Shown: piece by piece, positions 29,750 through 40,172 of the stretch
How positions within the stretch are numbered: the stretch's first letter is position 1
Layout of the letters: each line of letters starts with the position of its first letter
Assembly: GCA_006438735.1 (NCBI GenBank)
Contig: RCZF01000001.1
Location: 1,426,001 to 1,490,000, forward strand
From: Sphingomonas koreensis
GTDB lineage: Bacteria > Pseudomonadota > Alphaproteobacteria > Sphingomonadales > Sphingomonadaceae
DNA length: 64,000 nt
Direction: 5' to 3'
The notes under the pieces: model-generated
The model's input: the letters and a program-made list of their open reading frames with translations, nothing else
Database searches by the model: none
What the model was told of the DNA's origin: nothing
Made by a program: the position numbers and the translations under genes

Positions 29750-30693
29750 CCACCACACGCCGCCTCGGCGCCACCGACTTCCACACCGTGCCGCTCGTCC
29801 TCGGCGGCAACGTGTTCGGCTGGACCGCCGATCAGGCGACCAGCTTCGATATTCTCGATGCGTTCGTCGCCAAGGGCGGATCGATGATCGACACCGCCGA
29901 CGTCTATTCGGCCTGGGTCGATGGGCACAAAGGCGGCGAATCCGAAAGCGTGATCGGCGACTGGCTCAAGCGATCGGGCAAGCGCGACGCGGTGATCATC
30001 GCCACCAAGGTCGGCATGCTGCCCGGCGAAGGCGGCGAGAAGCTCGCCCCGGCGCGCATCGCCGCCGCTTGCGACGCCTCGCTCAAGCGGCTCGGCACCG
30101 ACCGGATCGATGTCTATTTCGCGCATCAGGACGATGAGGACGTGCCTCAGGAGGACGTCCTCGCGGCCTTCGGCAAGCTGATCGATGCGGGCAAGGTCGG
30201 CGTGATCGGTGCGTCCAACTTCCACGCCGCCCGGCTCAAATCAGCGCTCGATCTCGCGCGCGAGCACGATCTGCCGCATTACCGCGTGCTCCAGCCCGAA
30301 TATAATCTTGTCAGCCGCAAGAAATTCGAAGGCGAGCTGCAGGACATCGCGGTCGAGCACAACATCGCCGTCACGCCCTATTACGGCCTCGCCTCGGGCT
30401 TCCTCACCGGCAAATACCGCAGCAAGGACGATCTCGGCAAAAGCGTGCGCGGCGGGCGCATGGGCGAGCTGATCGACAGCAAGAAGGCCGTGCTCGAGGC
30501 AATGGACGCGGTCGCCGGCGAAACCGGCGCTACCCTCGCACAGATCGCGCTCGCATGGCTCGCCGCGCAACCGGGCGTCACCGCCCCGATCGCCAGCGCG
30601 ACCAGCGTCGAGCAATTAAATGATCTGATGGGCGCGATCGATCTGACGCTGACCGATGCTCAGCTCGACAGCCTGACCACCGCAGGCGCCTGA
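29746..30693 (+). CDS. Aldo/keto reductase
   Basis: The 315-residue TIM barrel has the family signatures LGGNVFGW near residue 22, MIDTADVYSAWVDGHKGGESESVIGDWL with the catalytic Asp and Tyr, KVGMLPG with the catalytic Lys, and YFAHQDDEDVPQEDV in place of the usual LHRPD (the His is kept). It ends with PIASATSVEQLNDL for NADPH binding. It reduces aldehydes or ketones; the substrate is unknown. Its start overlaps the short lipoprotein gene by four bases. Shine-Dalgarno AGGAG is nine bases upstream. A GC stem-loop follows the stop. Confidence 0.95.
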   Translation: MTTTRRLGATDFHTVPLVLGGNVFGWTADQATSFDILDAFVAKGGSMIDTADVYSAWVDGHKGGESESVIGDWLKRSGKRDAVIIATKVGMLPGEGGEKLAPARIAAACDASLKRLGTDRIDVYFAHQDDEDVPQEDVLAAFGKLIDAGKVGVIGASNFHAARLKSALDLAREHDLPHYRVLQPEYNLVSRKKFEGELQDIAVEHNIAVTPYYGLASGFLTGKYRSKDDLGKSVRGGRMGELIDSKKAVLEAMDAVAGETGATLAQIALAWLAAQPGVTAPIASATSVEQLNDLMGAIDLTLTDAQLDSLTTAGA

Positions 30694-30720
30694 AACACAA
30701 CCCCAATTGCTTGGCCAATC

Positions 30721-30750
30721 GCCCGCCGCGTCCCCACCGGAGCGGCGGGC
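30721..30750 (+). terminator. GC-rich stem-loop after the aldo/keto reductase
   Basis: GCCCGCCGC (30721-30729) pairs perfectly with GCGGCGGGC (30742-30750) around a 12-base loop. There is no T-run after it, so any termination would be factor-dependent. The rest of the 279-base gap to the TonB receptor contains a GGGGCAATGCCCC dyad at 30902-30914 near the expected receptor promoter. Confidence 0.55.
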
Positions 30751-30972
30751 GCCTCGCAATCGATTGTTGCAGAATTGCCATAGTGCGCTGCCGATTTATT
30801 GCCCAAATGGCTAACAGCCTTGATCGCTCGTTGCCCGCTCCCGATACTTCCCCTTCAACCGCGCGCAGATCGCGGGTTCGTGACAAGGCGAGCGTATCGA
30901 CGGGGCAATGCCCCTACTTGGGGACGATAGTGTGACATCGCTGCGTCCCTCTTGAACCAAGGGGACCAACCA

Positions 30973-33402
30973 ATGCAGCTTCGACTTCTTCTCCTCAGCG
31001 GCTCCGCGATCGGCGCGCTCACCACGCTTCCCGCCGCCGCGCAGACTGCTCCCGATCCCCAGGCAGCCGACACCCAGACCGCCGCTCCCGTCGATGACGA
31101 TGGCCAGAACGACATCGTCGTCACCGGCACGCGCACCGCCGGCCGCACCCGGCTCGACAGCGTTTCGCCGGTCGATGTGCTGTCGGCCGGCGCGCTACAG
31201 CATCAGGGCACGACCGAAGTCGCCGCAGCGCTCGCTTCGGTCGCTCCGTCGATCGATTTCCCGCGTCCCGCCGTCGTCGATGGCACCGATGCGATCCGTC
31301 CGGCGACGCTGCGCGGTCTTTCGCCCGATCAGACTTTGGTGCTCATCAACGGCGTGCGCGGGCACCAGTCGGCGCTTCTCAACGTCAATGGATCGATCGG
31401 CCGCGGCTCGGCGGCGGTCGATCTCAACACCATCCCCACGTCGGCGCTCGAAAGCATCGAAGTGCTGCGCGACGGCGCTTCGGCGCTTTACGGCTCGGAC
31501 GCGATCGCCGGCGTCGTGAACCTGCGGCTGCGCCAGGCGCGCACCGGCGGCGGCGCTTCAGTGACGTTCGGCGGTTACGCCACCGATGTCGATACCGCGC
31601 TCGACGATCGCCAGGTGTTCGACGGCGGCACCACCACCGCCTCCGCCTGGCAGAACATCCCGATCGGCGCCTCGGGCTATCTCGACGTCACCGGCGAATA
31701 TGTGAACCGTAATCCCACCAGCCGTGGCGATATCGATCCGCGCGTCCAGCCGGGCCTGGTCCGCTCGCGATTCGGCGATCCCGACGTCAACCAATATACC
31801 GGCTACGCCAATCTCGGCGTGCCGATCGGCGACAGCGGATGGCAGGTGGTCGGCTGGGGCGGCTACCAATATCGCCGCACGCAATCCGCCGCCTTCCCGC
31901 GCGTGCGCACCAACCCGAACAACGTCGCCTCGATCTATCCCGACGGCTTCCTGCCGCTGATCCAGACCAAGTCGCGCGATTTCACCGGCACCGGCGGCAT
32001 CAAGGGCGCGATCGGCGATTGGGATACGTCGCTCACCGCGTCCTACGGCAAGGACAAGATCGATTTCGCGACGCTGCATAGCCTCAACGCAACCTATGGC
32101 GCTGACTCGCAGACCAGCTTCAAGGACGGGTCGCTCGCCTATGATCAGTTCGTAACCAATCTCGATCTCAGTCACGATTATTCGCTCGGCGGCGACAGCG
32201 ACGTCACAGTCGCGGCCGGCGCGGAATATCGCCGCGAGGGTTACAAAATCACCGCCGGCGAACACGCTTCGTACGATCGCGGACCATTGGACGCCAACAC
32301 CGCGCTGACTGGCGGCGCGCAAGGCTTCATCGGCTTCAGCCCGGCGAACGAAGTGGATCAGCACCGCGACAATGTGTCGGGTTATCTTGATCTCGAAGGC
32401 AAATTCTCAACAATCAGCATCGGCCTCGCGGGTCGCGTCGAGCATTATTCGGATTTCGGCACCACAGCCAACGGCAAGCTTTCGGCGCGCTGGGACATCA
32501 CGCCGAGTTTCGCGTTGCGAGGCGGCGTCCAGACCGGCTTCCGCGCGCCCTCGCTCCAACAGGAATATTTCACTTCGATCGCGTCAGTCGTGCAGGACGG
32601 GGTAATTCTCGAAACCGGCACTTATCCTTCAGTCAGCGATACCGCCAAGGGATTGGGCGGCCTACCGCTCGAGCCGGAGAAGTCGACCAACTTCTCGGCC
32701 GGCTTCGTATTCCGCAAGGGCCCGTTCAACCTCAGCGTCGATGGCTATCAGATCACGGTGCGCAACGGACTGACGCTGTCGGAGAACCTCGGCAAGACTG
32801 CTGACAACACCCAGCTCAACGATATTCTCGACTCATTGGGCGTTCAGGCGGCGCGCTTCTTCATCAACGGCGTAAAAACGCGCGCACGGGGCGTCGATGT
32901 CATTGCCAATTATCGCTTGCACACCGATACCGCCGGCCTGTTCGACTTCACATTGGCCGGCAATTACAACGACATCCAGGTGCTCAAATTCCCGACTAAC
33001 ACCGCGGTCAATCTGGACATGCCGCCAGTGCTGTTCGCGCGCACCACCAAAAAGACGATCGAGGACGGCACGCCGCCATATAAGGTCACCGGAACGCTGG
33101 ATTGGTCGCTCGCCGACGTCGGGATTACGCTGCGCGGCACCTATTACGGTGACGCGGTGCAACCGGGCAGCGTCGAAGCCAACGATCTGCATACCGGAAA
33201 GAGTCTGATCACCGATCTCGAATTCCGCGTAACGGCGGGCGATCAATATCACTTCGCGGTGGGCGCCAACAATCTGTTCGACGTCTATCCGAACAAGGTG
33301 CCGATCGCGCTCGATTCGACCGGGGTGACGGCATTCCCGTTCTACTCGCCGTACGGCTTCAACGGCCGCTATCTCTACGTCCGCGTCGGCGTCGATTGGT
33401 AG
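30973..33402 (+). CDS. TonB-dependent outer-membrane receptor
   Basis: From ATG 30973 the protein has 809 residues. The signal peptide ends near TTLPAAAQ. A TonB-box-like segment NDIVVTGTR (near residue 46) leads to the plug (LRGLSPDQTLVLINGVRG, TIPTSALESIEVLRDGASALYGSDAIAGVVNL). A 22-strand barrel follows, ending in a C-terminal YLYVRVGVDW with the outer-membrane aromatic end. It brings a ligand across the outer membrane with TonB energy. The ligand is not readable from the sequence, and no transporter or siderophore gene is adjacent. An in-frame TTG at 30952 was rejected as start because the signal peptide begins at 30973 with GGGGA before it. Confidence 0.95.
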   Translation: MQLRLLLLSGSAIGALTTLPAAAQTAPDPQAADTQTAAPVDDDGQNDIVVTGTRTAGRTRLDSVSPVDVLSAGALQHQGTTEVAAALASVAPSIDFPRPAVVDGTDAIRPATLRGLSPDQTLVLINGVRGHQSALLNVNGSIGRGSAAVDLNTIPTSALESIEVLRDGASALYGSDAIAGVVNLRLRQARTGGGASVTFGGYATDVDTALDDRQVFDGGTTTASAWQNIPIGASGYLDVTGEYVNRNPTSRGDIDPRVQPGLVRSRFGDPDVNQYTGYANLGVPIGDSGWQVVGWGGYQYRRTQSAAFPRVRTNPNNVASIYPDGFLPLIQTKSRDFTGTGGIKGAIGDWDTSLTASYGKDKIDFATLHSLNATYGADSQTSFKDGSLAYDQFVTNLDLSHDYSLGGDSDVTVAAGAEYRREGYKITAGEHASYDRGPLDANTALTGGAQGFIGFSPANEVDQHRDNVSGYLDLEGKFSTISIGLAGRVEHYSDFGTTANGKLSARWDITPSFALRGGVQTGFRAPSLQQEYFTSIASVVQDGVILETGTYPSVSDTAKGLGGLPLEPEKSTNFSAGFVFRKGPFNLSVDGYQITVRNGLTLSENLGKTADNTQLNDILDSLGVQAARFFINGVKTRARGVDVIANYRLHTDTAGLFDFTLAGNYNDIQVLKFPTNTAVNLDMPPVLFARTTKKTIEDGTPPYKVTGTLDWSLADVGITLRGTYYGDAVQPGSVEANDLHTGKSLITDLEFRVTAGDQYHFAVGANNLFDVYPNKVPIALDSTGVTAFPFYSPYGFNGRYLYVRVGVDW

Positions 33403-33409
33403 GTTCGAC

Positions 33410-35524
<2,115 letters not shown>

Positions 35525-35615
35525 TCATCGCCGATCGCACCGCCGCGCTCAAACGAAAATCGCCGCGCCCGCTCTGGTCGAGCGGCCGCGGCGATCGGTC
35601 GTATCCCGGGCAGGA

Positions 35616-36029
35616 TCAGCGCTTGCCGCGCTTGGTCCCCAGCCCGATCTTCTTGGCGAGCGTGCGGCGCTGCTCGGCGTAATTGGGCGCGACCATCGGA
35701 TAGTCGGGCGGCAACTTCCACTTGGCGCGATAATCTTCGGGGGTCATCTGGTAATGCGTCATCAAATGGCGCTTGAGCATCTTGAGCTTCTTGCCGTCTT
35801 CAAGACAAACGATGTAATCGGGTTTGATCGACGACCGGATCGAGACAGCGGGCTCCTGCGGTTCTTCGGGCGTGACCACCGATTGGCCAAGCGAAGCAAG
35901 CGCGCCGTGGACATTCTGGATGATGAGCGGAAGATCGGAAACCGCCACGCTGTTATTGCTGACGTGCGCGGCGACAATATCCGCGGTCAACGTGACCAAC
36001 GTTTCATGCATCTCGTTCTGGTTGTCCAT
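35616..36029 (-). CDS. mucR: MucR/Ros family zinc-finger transcriptional regulator
   Basis: The 137-residue protein has an N-terminal oligomerising region (residues 1-65) and the Ros-type finger DYIVCLEDGKKLKMLKRHLM near 75, continued by THYQMTPEDYRAKWKLPPDYP. The single Cys, Asp and two His coordinate zinc in the Ros/MucR manner. It ends with a basic tail (TKRGKR). In alphaproteobacteria MucR is a pleiotropic, nucleoid-type silencer of AT-rich promoters that controls exopolysaccharide, motility and cell-cycle genes. The gene follows rimI on the minus strand with its own 106-base upstream region holding a dyad. Autoregulation is typical of the family. Confidence 0.96.
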   Translation of the reverse strand: MDNQNEMHETLVTLTADIVAAHVSNNSVAVSDLPLIIQNVHGALASLGQSVVTPEEPQEPAVSIRSSIKPDYIVCLEDGKKLKMLKRHLMTHYQMTPEDYRAKWKLPPDYPMVAPNYAEQRRTLAKKIGLGTKRGKR

Positions 36030-36053
36030 TCTCTTCCTTTCGACCCTTTATAT

Positions 36054-36071
36054 CGCGACAAAAGAGTCGCG
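36054..36071. promoter_or_regulatory. Palindrome upstream of mucR
   Basis: CGCGAC-AAAAGA-GTCGCG is a perfect 6+6 dyad with a six-base spacer, 25 bases before the mucR ATG. On the minus strand it is followed by ATATAAAG, a likely -10-type AT patch. It could be an operator or a leader hairpin. Nothing in the sequence names the binding protein. Confidence 0.5.
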
Positions 36072-36135
36072 CGCGGCTTCTATCGGATGATCGAAAAGCA
36101 AGCGCAAGTAACAATCCGCCAACGCAGCGCTTTAA

Positions 36136-36612
36136 TCAGAGAAGTGATTTCTGAAACGTCATTGCATCGAATAACTTGCCAGATTTCGGCCTGTAATAAT
36201 CACGACGTTCACCGATTTTGGTAAATCCGGCAAGGCGATAGAGTTCTATTGCCTCGTTGCCGGCGCGCACCTCGAGATGAATTTTCGCTACCCCGCGCTC
36301 GCCGCACGCCGCAATCACCGATCGCAACAACGCCTTGCCGATCCCGCGACGCCGAAAAACCGGCCTCACCGCCAGCAATAATAGCTCGGCTTCGTCGAGG
36401 ATCGCGCGCGTCATCGCAAAGCCGGCGACCACGCCATCGGCTTCGGCGATCGTCAGCCACACCCCCGGCATCGCCATCACGCCGGCGCACTGGCCCGGCG
36501 TCCACGCCTCGCCGAAGCGCGGATCGAAAGCGTCGCGCATCACCGCGTCGACCGCCGCCAGATCGCCGACGCCGCCGCTGCGCAGCGCGATCACGCTGAG
36601 CACCGTGCCCAT
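36136..36612 (-). CDS. rimI: Ribosomal protein-alanine N-acetyltransferase (GNAT)
   Basis: This 158-residue GNAT protein has AVRPVFRRRGIGKALLRSVI, the acetyl-CoA pyrophosphate loop (R/QxxGxG/A), near residue 85, and HLEVRAGNEAIELYRLAGFTKIGERRDYY with the catalytic Tyr. RimI acetylates the N-terminal alanine of ribosomal protein S18 and is usually beside tsaB, as here. The start overlaps the tsaB stop (TGATG). The pair is typical of the conserved tsaB-rimI operon in alphaproteobacteria. mucR lies downstream. Confidence 0.93.
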   Translation of the reverse strand: MGTVLSVIALRSGGVGDLAAVDAVMRDAFDPRFGEAWTPGQCAGVMAMPGVWLTIAEADGVVAGFAMTRAILDEAELLLLAVRPVFRRRGIGKALLRSVIAACGERGVAKIHLEVRAGNEAIELYRLAGFTKIGERRDYYRPKSGKLFDAMTFQKSLL

Positions 36613-37238
36613 CAGGCGATCGCCGCCATCGGCTTGGCGTCGGGCGCACGGCCATAGATCGGACGCGGCGGCAACGTGGTGAATTCCTCGGGCAGCAACA
36701 GCGCATCGGCGGCGCGCGGCAGGCCCGCGCCCAAATTCTGCGCCGCGGGCAGATCGGGCAGCCAGCCGACGCCGCTGCCGATCGCGCGACGATCGCCGAT
36801 CGCCGCCAGCGCCGCATCGGGCTTTAGCGACGCGAGCGGCCCGGCGGCGGCGAACGGCGAGGCGGCGAAGACCTGCATGAACACCTCGCCATGCCCGCCT
36901 TCCAATATCACCGCAAGATCGCGCGGCGCGGCCGGCGCCGCGAAAGCGGCAGCGGCGATCGACGCCGTCGAGCTATAGCCCGCCACCGCGGCGCCCCAGC
37001 CGATCCCCAACCCCAGCGCCGCAGCGAGCCCGACGCGAACCCCGGTGAAACTGCCCGGCCCGCAATCGACCAGCACGCGCCCCGCCCGGCCGCCGTCCGG
37101 GAGCGCCGCGATCATCGGCATCAGCCGCTCGGCATGGCCGCGGCCGACGATCGCATGATCGGCGGCGATCACCACGCCGCGCTCGATCAGCGCAACCGAA
37201 CAGGCGGCGGTGGCGGTGTCGATGACGAGCGTGCGCAA
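36612..37238 (-). CDS. tsaB: tRNA threonylcarbamoyladenosine biosynthesis protein TsaB
   Basis: The 208-residue protein starts at TTG 37238, giving MRTLVIDTATAACSVALIE, the normal TsaB beginning (read L as Met). No ATG fits. It shows HAERLMPMI and VDCGPGSFTGVRVGLAAALGLG, the ASKHA-type signatures. TsaB scaffolds TsaD in making the t6A37 modification of ANN-decoding tRNAs. It starts 11 bases after the nitroreductase stop and overlaps rimI by one base. The open frame extends upstream to 37499, but that section is antisense to nothing recognisable and does not look like the family. Confidence 0.92.
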   Translation of the reverse strand: MRTLVIDTATAACSVALIERGVVIAADHAIVGRGHAERLMPMIAALPDGGRAGRVLVDCGPGSFTGVRVGLAAALGLGIGWGAAVAGYSSTASIAAAAFAAPAAPRDLAVILEGGHGEVFMQVFAASPFAAAGPLASLKPDAALAAIGDRRAIGSGVGWLPDLPAAQNLGAGLPRAADALLLPEEFTTLPPRPIYGRAPDAKPMAAIA

Positions 37239-37248
37239 ATCGGCCGGC

Positions 37249-37842
37249 TCAGACGATGCGATTGAACGTTTCGAATTCGGGCCGCGGCAGCCGCCCGAAA
37301 ATGGTCGACGGATCGCCGTGGCCCAGCGTCGAGATAAAGTTCGATTTGACGTGCGGCTGATCGGCGAAGAACGCCGCATCGACCTTGGCATTGTCGAAGC
37401 CCGACATCGGCCCGGTATCGAGCCCGATCGCGCGCGCCGCCATGATGAAATAGGCGCCCTGGAGCGAGCTATTGCGCAGCGCGTGGATCTTGCGCGCATC
37501 GGCGTCGCCCTCGAACCAGCTCTTGGCGTCGGCGTGGGGGAACAGCCACGGCAGCTGCTCGTGGAAATTCTCGTCGCTGGCGATGATCACGCTGGCCGGC
37601 GCCTTGCGGATCTTGTCGGCGTTGGTCGCGCTGGCGAGATCGGCGAGCTTGTCCTTGGCCTGTTGCGACAGGCACCAGACGAAACGCCCCGGTTGCTGGT
37701 TGGCCGAGGTCGGCCCCATTTTCAGCAGCTCGTAGATCGCGCGAATCTCGTCCTCGCCGACCGGCGCTTCGGTATAGCCGTTATAGCTGCGCGCGGTGCG
37801 AAACAGCGTGTCGAGCGCCGCGTCCGAGAGCTTCTCACCCAT
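37249..37842 (-). CDS. Nitroreductase family protein, malonic semialdehyde reductase (RutE)-like
   Basis: The 197-residue flavoprotein begins KLSDAALDTLFRTARSYNGY and has the RutE-type MGPTSANQQPGRFVWCLSQQAK (FMN-binding Arg/Ser) near residue 42. HALRNSSLQGAYFIMAARAIGLDTGPMSGFDNAKVD near residue 122 is the substrate and flavin segment. RutE reduces malonic semialdehyde to 3-hydroxypropionate in pyrimidine degradation, but similar genes exist without the rut pathway and the physiological substrate here is unknown. No other rut gene is visible. It lies between an Nfu-type gene (39-base gap) and tsaB (10-base gap). Confidence 0.88.
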   Translation of the reverse strand: MGEKLSDAALDTLFRTARSYNGYTEAPVGEDEIRAIYELLKMGPTSANQQPGRFVWCLSQQAKDKLADLASATNADKIRKAPASVIIASDENFHEQLPWLFPHADAKSWFEGDADARKIHALRNSSLQGAYFIMAARAIGLDTGPMSGFDNAKVDAAFFADQPHVKSNFISTLGHGDPSTIFGRLPRPEFETFNRIV

Positions 37843-37881
37843 TATTTCTGCCTCTGCTGTAGAACACGAAGAGCGCGGCGA

Positions 37882-38457
37882 TCAGACCGCGCGGACCTCG
37901 GTGACTTCGGGAACATAATATTTGAGCAACTGCTCGATCCCGTTCTTGAGCGTCGCCACCGACGACGGGCAGCCGGCGCAGGCGCCCTGCATCTTGAGGT
38001 AGACCTTGCCCTTGTCGAACCCGCGATAGACGATGTCGCCGCCGTCATTGGCGACGGCGGGGCGCACGCGCGTTTCGATCAATTCCCTGATCTGGACGAC
38101 GATGTCGGCATCGGCGGGGTCGTCGGCGAACGCCTCTTCCTCGGCCGGCACGCTGAATCCGGCCGCGGAGCCGGGAAAGAACAACGGCATGTTGGCCGAG
38201 AAATGATCGAGCAGCAGCGCCAGCACGTCGGGCTTGAGCTGCGACCATTCGACGCCCGGGCCCGCCGTCACCGACACGAAGTCGCGCCCGAAGAACACGC
38301 CGGTCACGTCGCCCAGCCCGAACAGCGCAACCGCCAGCGGCGACGCCTCGGCCTCTTCAGGGCTGGCAAAATCGCGCGTGCCGGCCTCCATCACGGGGCG
38401 ACCGGGCAGGAATTTGAGCGTGGCCGGATTGGGCGTGGATTCGGTTTCGATCAGCAT
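37882..38457 (-). CDS. Nfu-type iron-sulfur scaffold protein
   Basis: From ATG 38457 the protein has 191 residues (an ATG at 38466 adds three). The N-terminal Nfu domain begins MLIETESTPNPATLKFLPG. The C-terminal NifU-like domain (after residue 110) contains KMQGACAGCPSSVATLKNG, with the CxxC cluster-binding pair. It accepts or delivers [4Fe-4S] clusters to client enzymes, like mitochondrial Nfu1. The client proteins cannot be read here, although leuC and nadA in this window are such clients in other organisms. It is transcribed with the nitroreductase, tsaB and rimI. Confidence 0.95.
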   Translation of the reverse strand: MLIETESTPNPATLKFLPGRPVMEAGTRDFASPEEAEASPLAVALFGLGDVTGVFFGRDFVSVTAGPGVEWSQLKPDVLALLLDHFSANMPLFFPGSAAGFSVPAEEEAFADDPADADIVVQIRELIETRVRPAVANDGGDIVYRGFDKGKVYLKMQGACAGCPSSVATLKNGIEQLLKYYVPEVTEVRAV

Positions 38458-38521
38458 CCCACCCATGTGGCGGGGCGCAGCGGCGGGATCAAGGGCGCGG
38501 CATGCGCCTTTCCGGTAACGC

Positions 38522-39370
38522 TCAGCTCTCGATCTGGCGGATCGCCGCGTTCCAGCTGCGGATATTGGCGCGCGCTTCCTGCACGAACGCCGATCGCCGC
38601 ACGAAGCCGAGAAAGAAATCGGCGAACCATTTGCCGGGATGCTTGAGCGGCCGTTCGAACTGGATCAGCAGCACCACACGCGTGCCGCTGGTCTCGTTCC
38701 ACACCTCGTGGTGATAGGTATCGTCGAACACCAGCGTCTCGCCTTCTGCCCAGCGCACCACTCGATCGCCGAGCCGCATCCGCACGTCGCCATCGCGCGG
38801 CACGATCAGCCCGAGATGGCAGGTGATTAATCCCTTGGTCACGCCGCGGTGATCGGGGATATGCGTACCCGGCGCGAGGATCGAGAAGAATGCGGTGTTC
38901 AATCCCGGAATCGCCGAGACGAGCGCCGCGGTCTGCGGGCAGCGCGCGAGATTGTCCTCGATCGCATAGCCATAGCCCCACAGGAAGAACGATCGCCACT
39001 TGCCGATTTCGGCGATCGAGCGGTGATCTGGCGAGATTGTCGCGAGCGACGGCGCCGCATCGCCGCGCAGCGCCACGTCGATCGCTTCGCGGCGGATCGC
39101 CTGCCAGCGATCGCGCAGTTCGGCGGTCCAGGGAAAAGCGCGGACGTCGAGCACGGCGTCGTTCGGCACCAGCGACGAGGCGGCGATCAGCCGATCGAAC
39201 ACGCCGCGCAACTGCTTGCCGAGGCGCACGATCAGCGGCCGGTTGCGCTCGGCTTGCAGCGGCGCGGCCGCAGGCGCCAGCGCGAGCCCCGCCCGGCGTT
39301 CGGCGCCCACCGCCACCTCGCCCGGCCACTCGCCGGCGATCGCCGTCCGCATGCTGCTCTGCTCGCCCAT
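38522..39370 (-). CDS. LpxO/AspH-type 2-oxoglutarate-dependent dioxygenase
   Basis: The 282-residue protein has a variable N-terminus (about 60 residues) and an aspartyl/asparaginyl beta-hydroxylase domain. The core reads WRSFFLWGYG, then FFSILAPGTHIPDHRGVTKGLITCHLGLIVP (iron-ligand His185 equivalent), GETLVFDDTYHHEVWNE (His221) and RVVLLIQFERP with Arg231 for 2-oxoglutarate. LpxO uses this fold to 2-hydroxylate lipid A acyl chains. Sphingomonads have glycosphingolipids instead of lipopolysaccharide, and their hallmark 2-hydroxymyristate may be produced by such an enzyme; this is inference. The gene is upstream of the Nfu gene (64-base gap) and divergent from rimP. Confidence 0.88.
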   Translation of the reverse strand: MGEQSSMRTAIAGEWPGEVAVGAERRAGLALAPAAAPLQAERNRPLIVRLGKQLRGVFDRLIAASSLVPNDAVLDVRAFPWTAELRDRWQAIRREAIDVALRGDAAPSLATISPDHRSIAEIGKWRSFFLWGYGYAIEDNLARCPQTAALVSAIPGLNTAFFSILAPGTHIPDHRGVTKGLITCHLGLIVPRDGDVRMRLGDRVVRWAEGETLVFDDTYHHEVWNETSGTRVVLLIQFERPLKHPGKWFADFFLGFVRRSAFVQEARANIRSWNAAIRQIES

Positions 39371-39478
39371 GGCGACGACGGCTAAGCCCCACTTTCGTCG
39401 AAATCATGGCACATTGCGGCAACATCGCAGCGCGCCAGCCGCAAACCGGCGGGTCGTTGTGACCGCCGCTACTTCATA

Positions 39479-39507
39479 TTGCCAAGCTCGCCGCCCCCGC
39501 CTATATG
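39479..39507 (+). promoter_or_regulatory. Predicted sigma-70-type promoter of the rimP-nusA-infB operon
   Basis: TTGCCA (39479-39484) and TATATG (39502-39507) are separated by 17 bases, a near-consensus -35/-10 arrangement. Transcription would begin near 39514, about 82 bases before the rimP ATG. It is the best promoter match seen in the window. Confidence 0.7.
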
Positions 39508-39544
39508 GCGCTTGCCTTTCTCTACATCGGTGACGTTGCAGAGG

Positions 39545-39564
39545 CTGGCCCCACCCGGGGCCGG
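39545..39564 (+). promoter_or_regulatory. Hairpin in the rimP 5' leader
   Basis: CTGGCCCC and GGGGCCGG arms around ACCC form a stem of six perfect pairs extended by a T-G wobble and a C-G pair, in the leader between the promoter and rimP. It could modulate operon transcription or translation. No match to the gammaproteobacterial rimP leader could be established by eye. Confidence 0.45.
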
Positions 39565-39595
39565 CGGCAGACTTCTCGTGCCTGACAGGAGCCGG

Positions 39596-40168
39596 ATGAC
39601 CGACCTCGCCTTATTGACGCAGCTGATCGAACCCGAGGCCAAAGCGCTCGGTCTCGATCTCGTGCGCGTCAAGATGATCGGCGGCGCATCGGACCCGACA
39701 TTGCAGGTGATGGCCGAACGCCCCGACACGCGCCAGCTGACGATCGAGGATTGCACCGCGCTGTCACGCCGTATTTCCGATCGGCTCGATGCGCTGGAAG
39801 AAGCCGGCCGCGATCCGATCGATCACGCCTATCGGCTCGAGGTCAGCTCGCCGGGGATCGATCGGCCGCTGACGCGCCTGGCCGATTTTAGCGATTGGGC
39901 CGGGCATGAGGCGCGATTGAAGCTGGTCGAGCCGATCGACGGCCGCAAGCAGTTGACCGGCATCTTGCAGGGACTCGATGGCGAGCGCATCATCATCGAC
40001 GTCAAGAAGCATGAAACGATGCGCGTCACGCTCGCCGAGGTCGCCGACGCGAAGCTGCTGATGACCGATGCGCTGATCGCCGCGACCGCGCCGCTATCGA
40101 CCGCGGGCGCCGAGGATTTCGAAGAAACCGTGGCGTCCGAAGACGCCGAGACCGAAGGACAGGACTGA
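39596..40168 (+). CDS. rimP: Ribosome maturation factor RimP
   Basis: From ATG 39596 (AGGAG nearby) the protein has 190 residues. It begins LLTQLIEPEAKALGLDLVRVKM, then LEVSSPGIDRPLTRLADFSDWAGHE, the RimP signature, and a C-terminal Sm-like domain ERIIIDVKKHETMRVTLAEVADAKL with an acidic tail. RimP helps assemble the 30S head. It is the first gene of the rimP-nusA-ylxR-infB-rbfA operon and is followed four bases later by nusA. The open frame continues upstream to 39479 over the promoter, so the start at 39596 is favoured. Confidence 0.97.
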   Translation: MTDLALLTQLIEPEAKALGLDLVRVKMIGGASDPTLQVMAERPDTRQLTIEDCTALSRRISDRLDALEEAGRDPIDHAYRLEVSSPGIDRPLTRLADFSDWAGHEARLKLVEPIDGRKQLTGILQGLDGERIIIDVKKHETMRVTLAEVADAKLLMTDALIAATAPLSTAGAEDFEETVASEDAETEGQD

Positions 40169-40172
40169 CATC

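Noticed and set aside
30902..30914. GGGGCAATGCCCC dyad as TonB-receptor operator
   Set aside because: It is short and GC-rich; similar dyads arise by chance in this genome and no regulator is adjacent.
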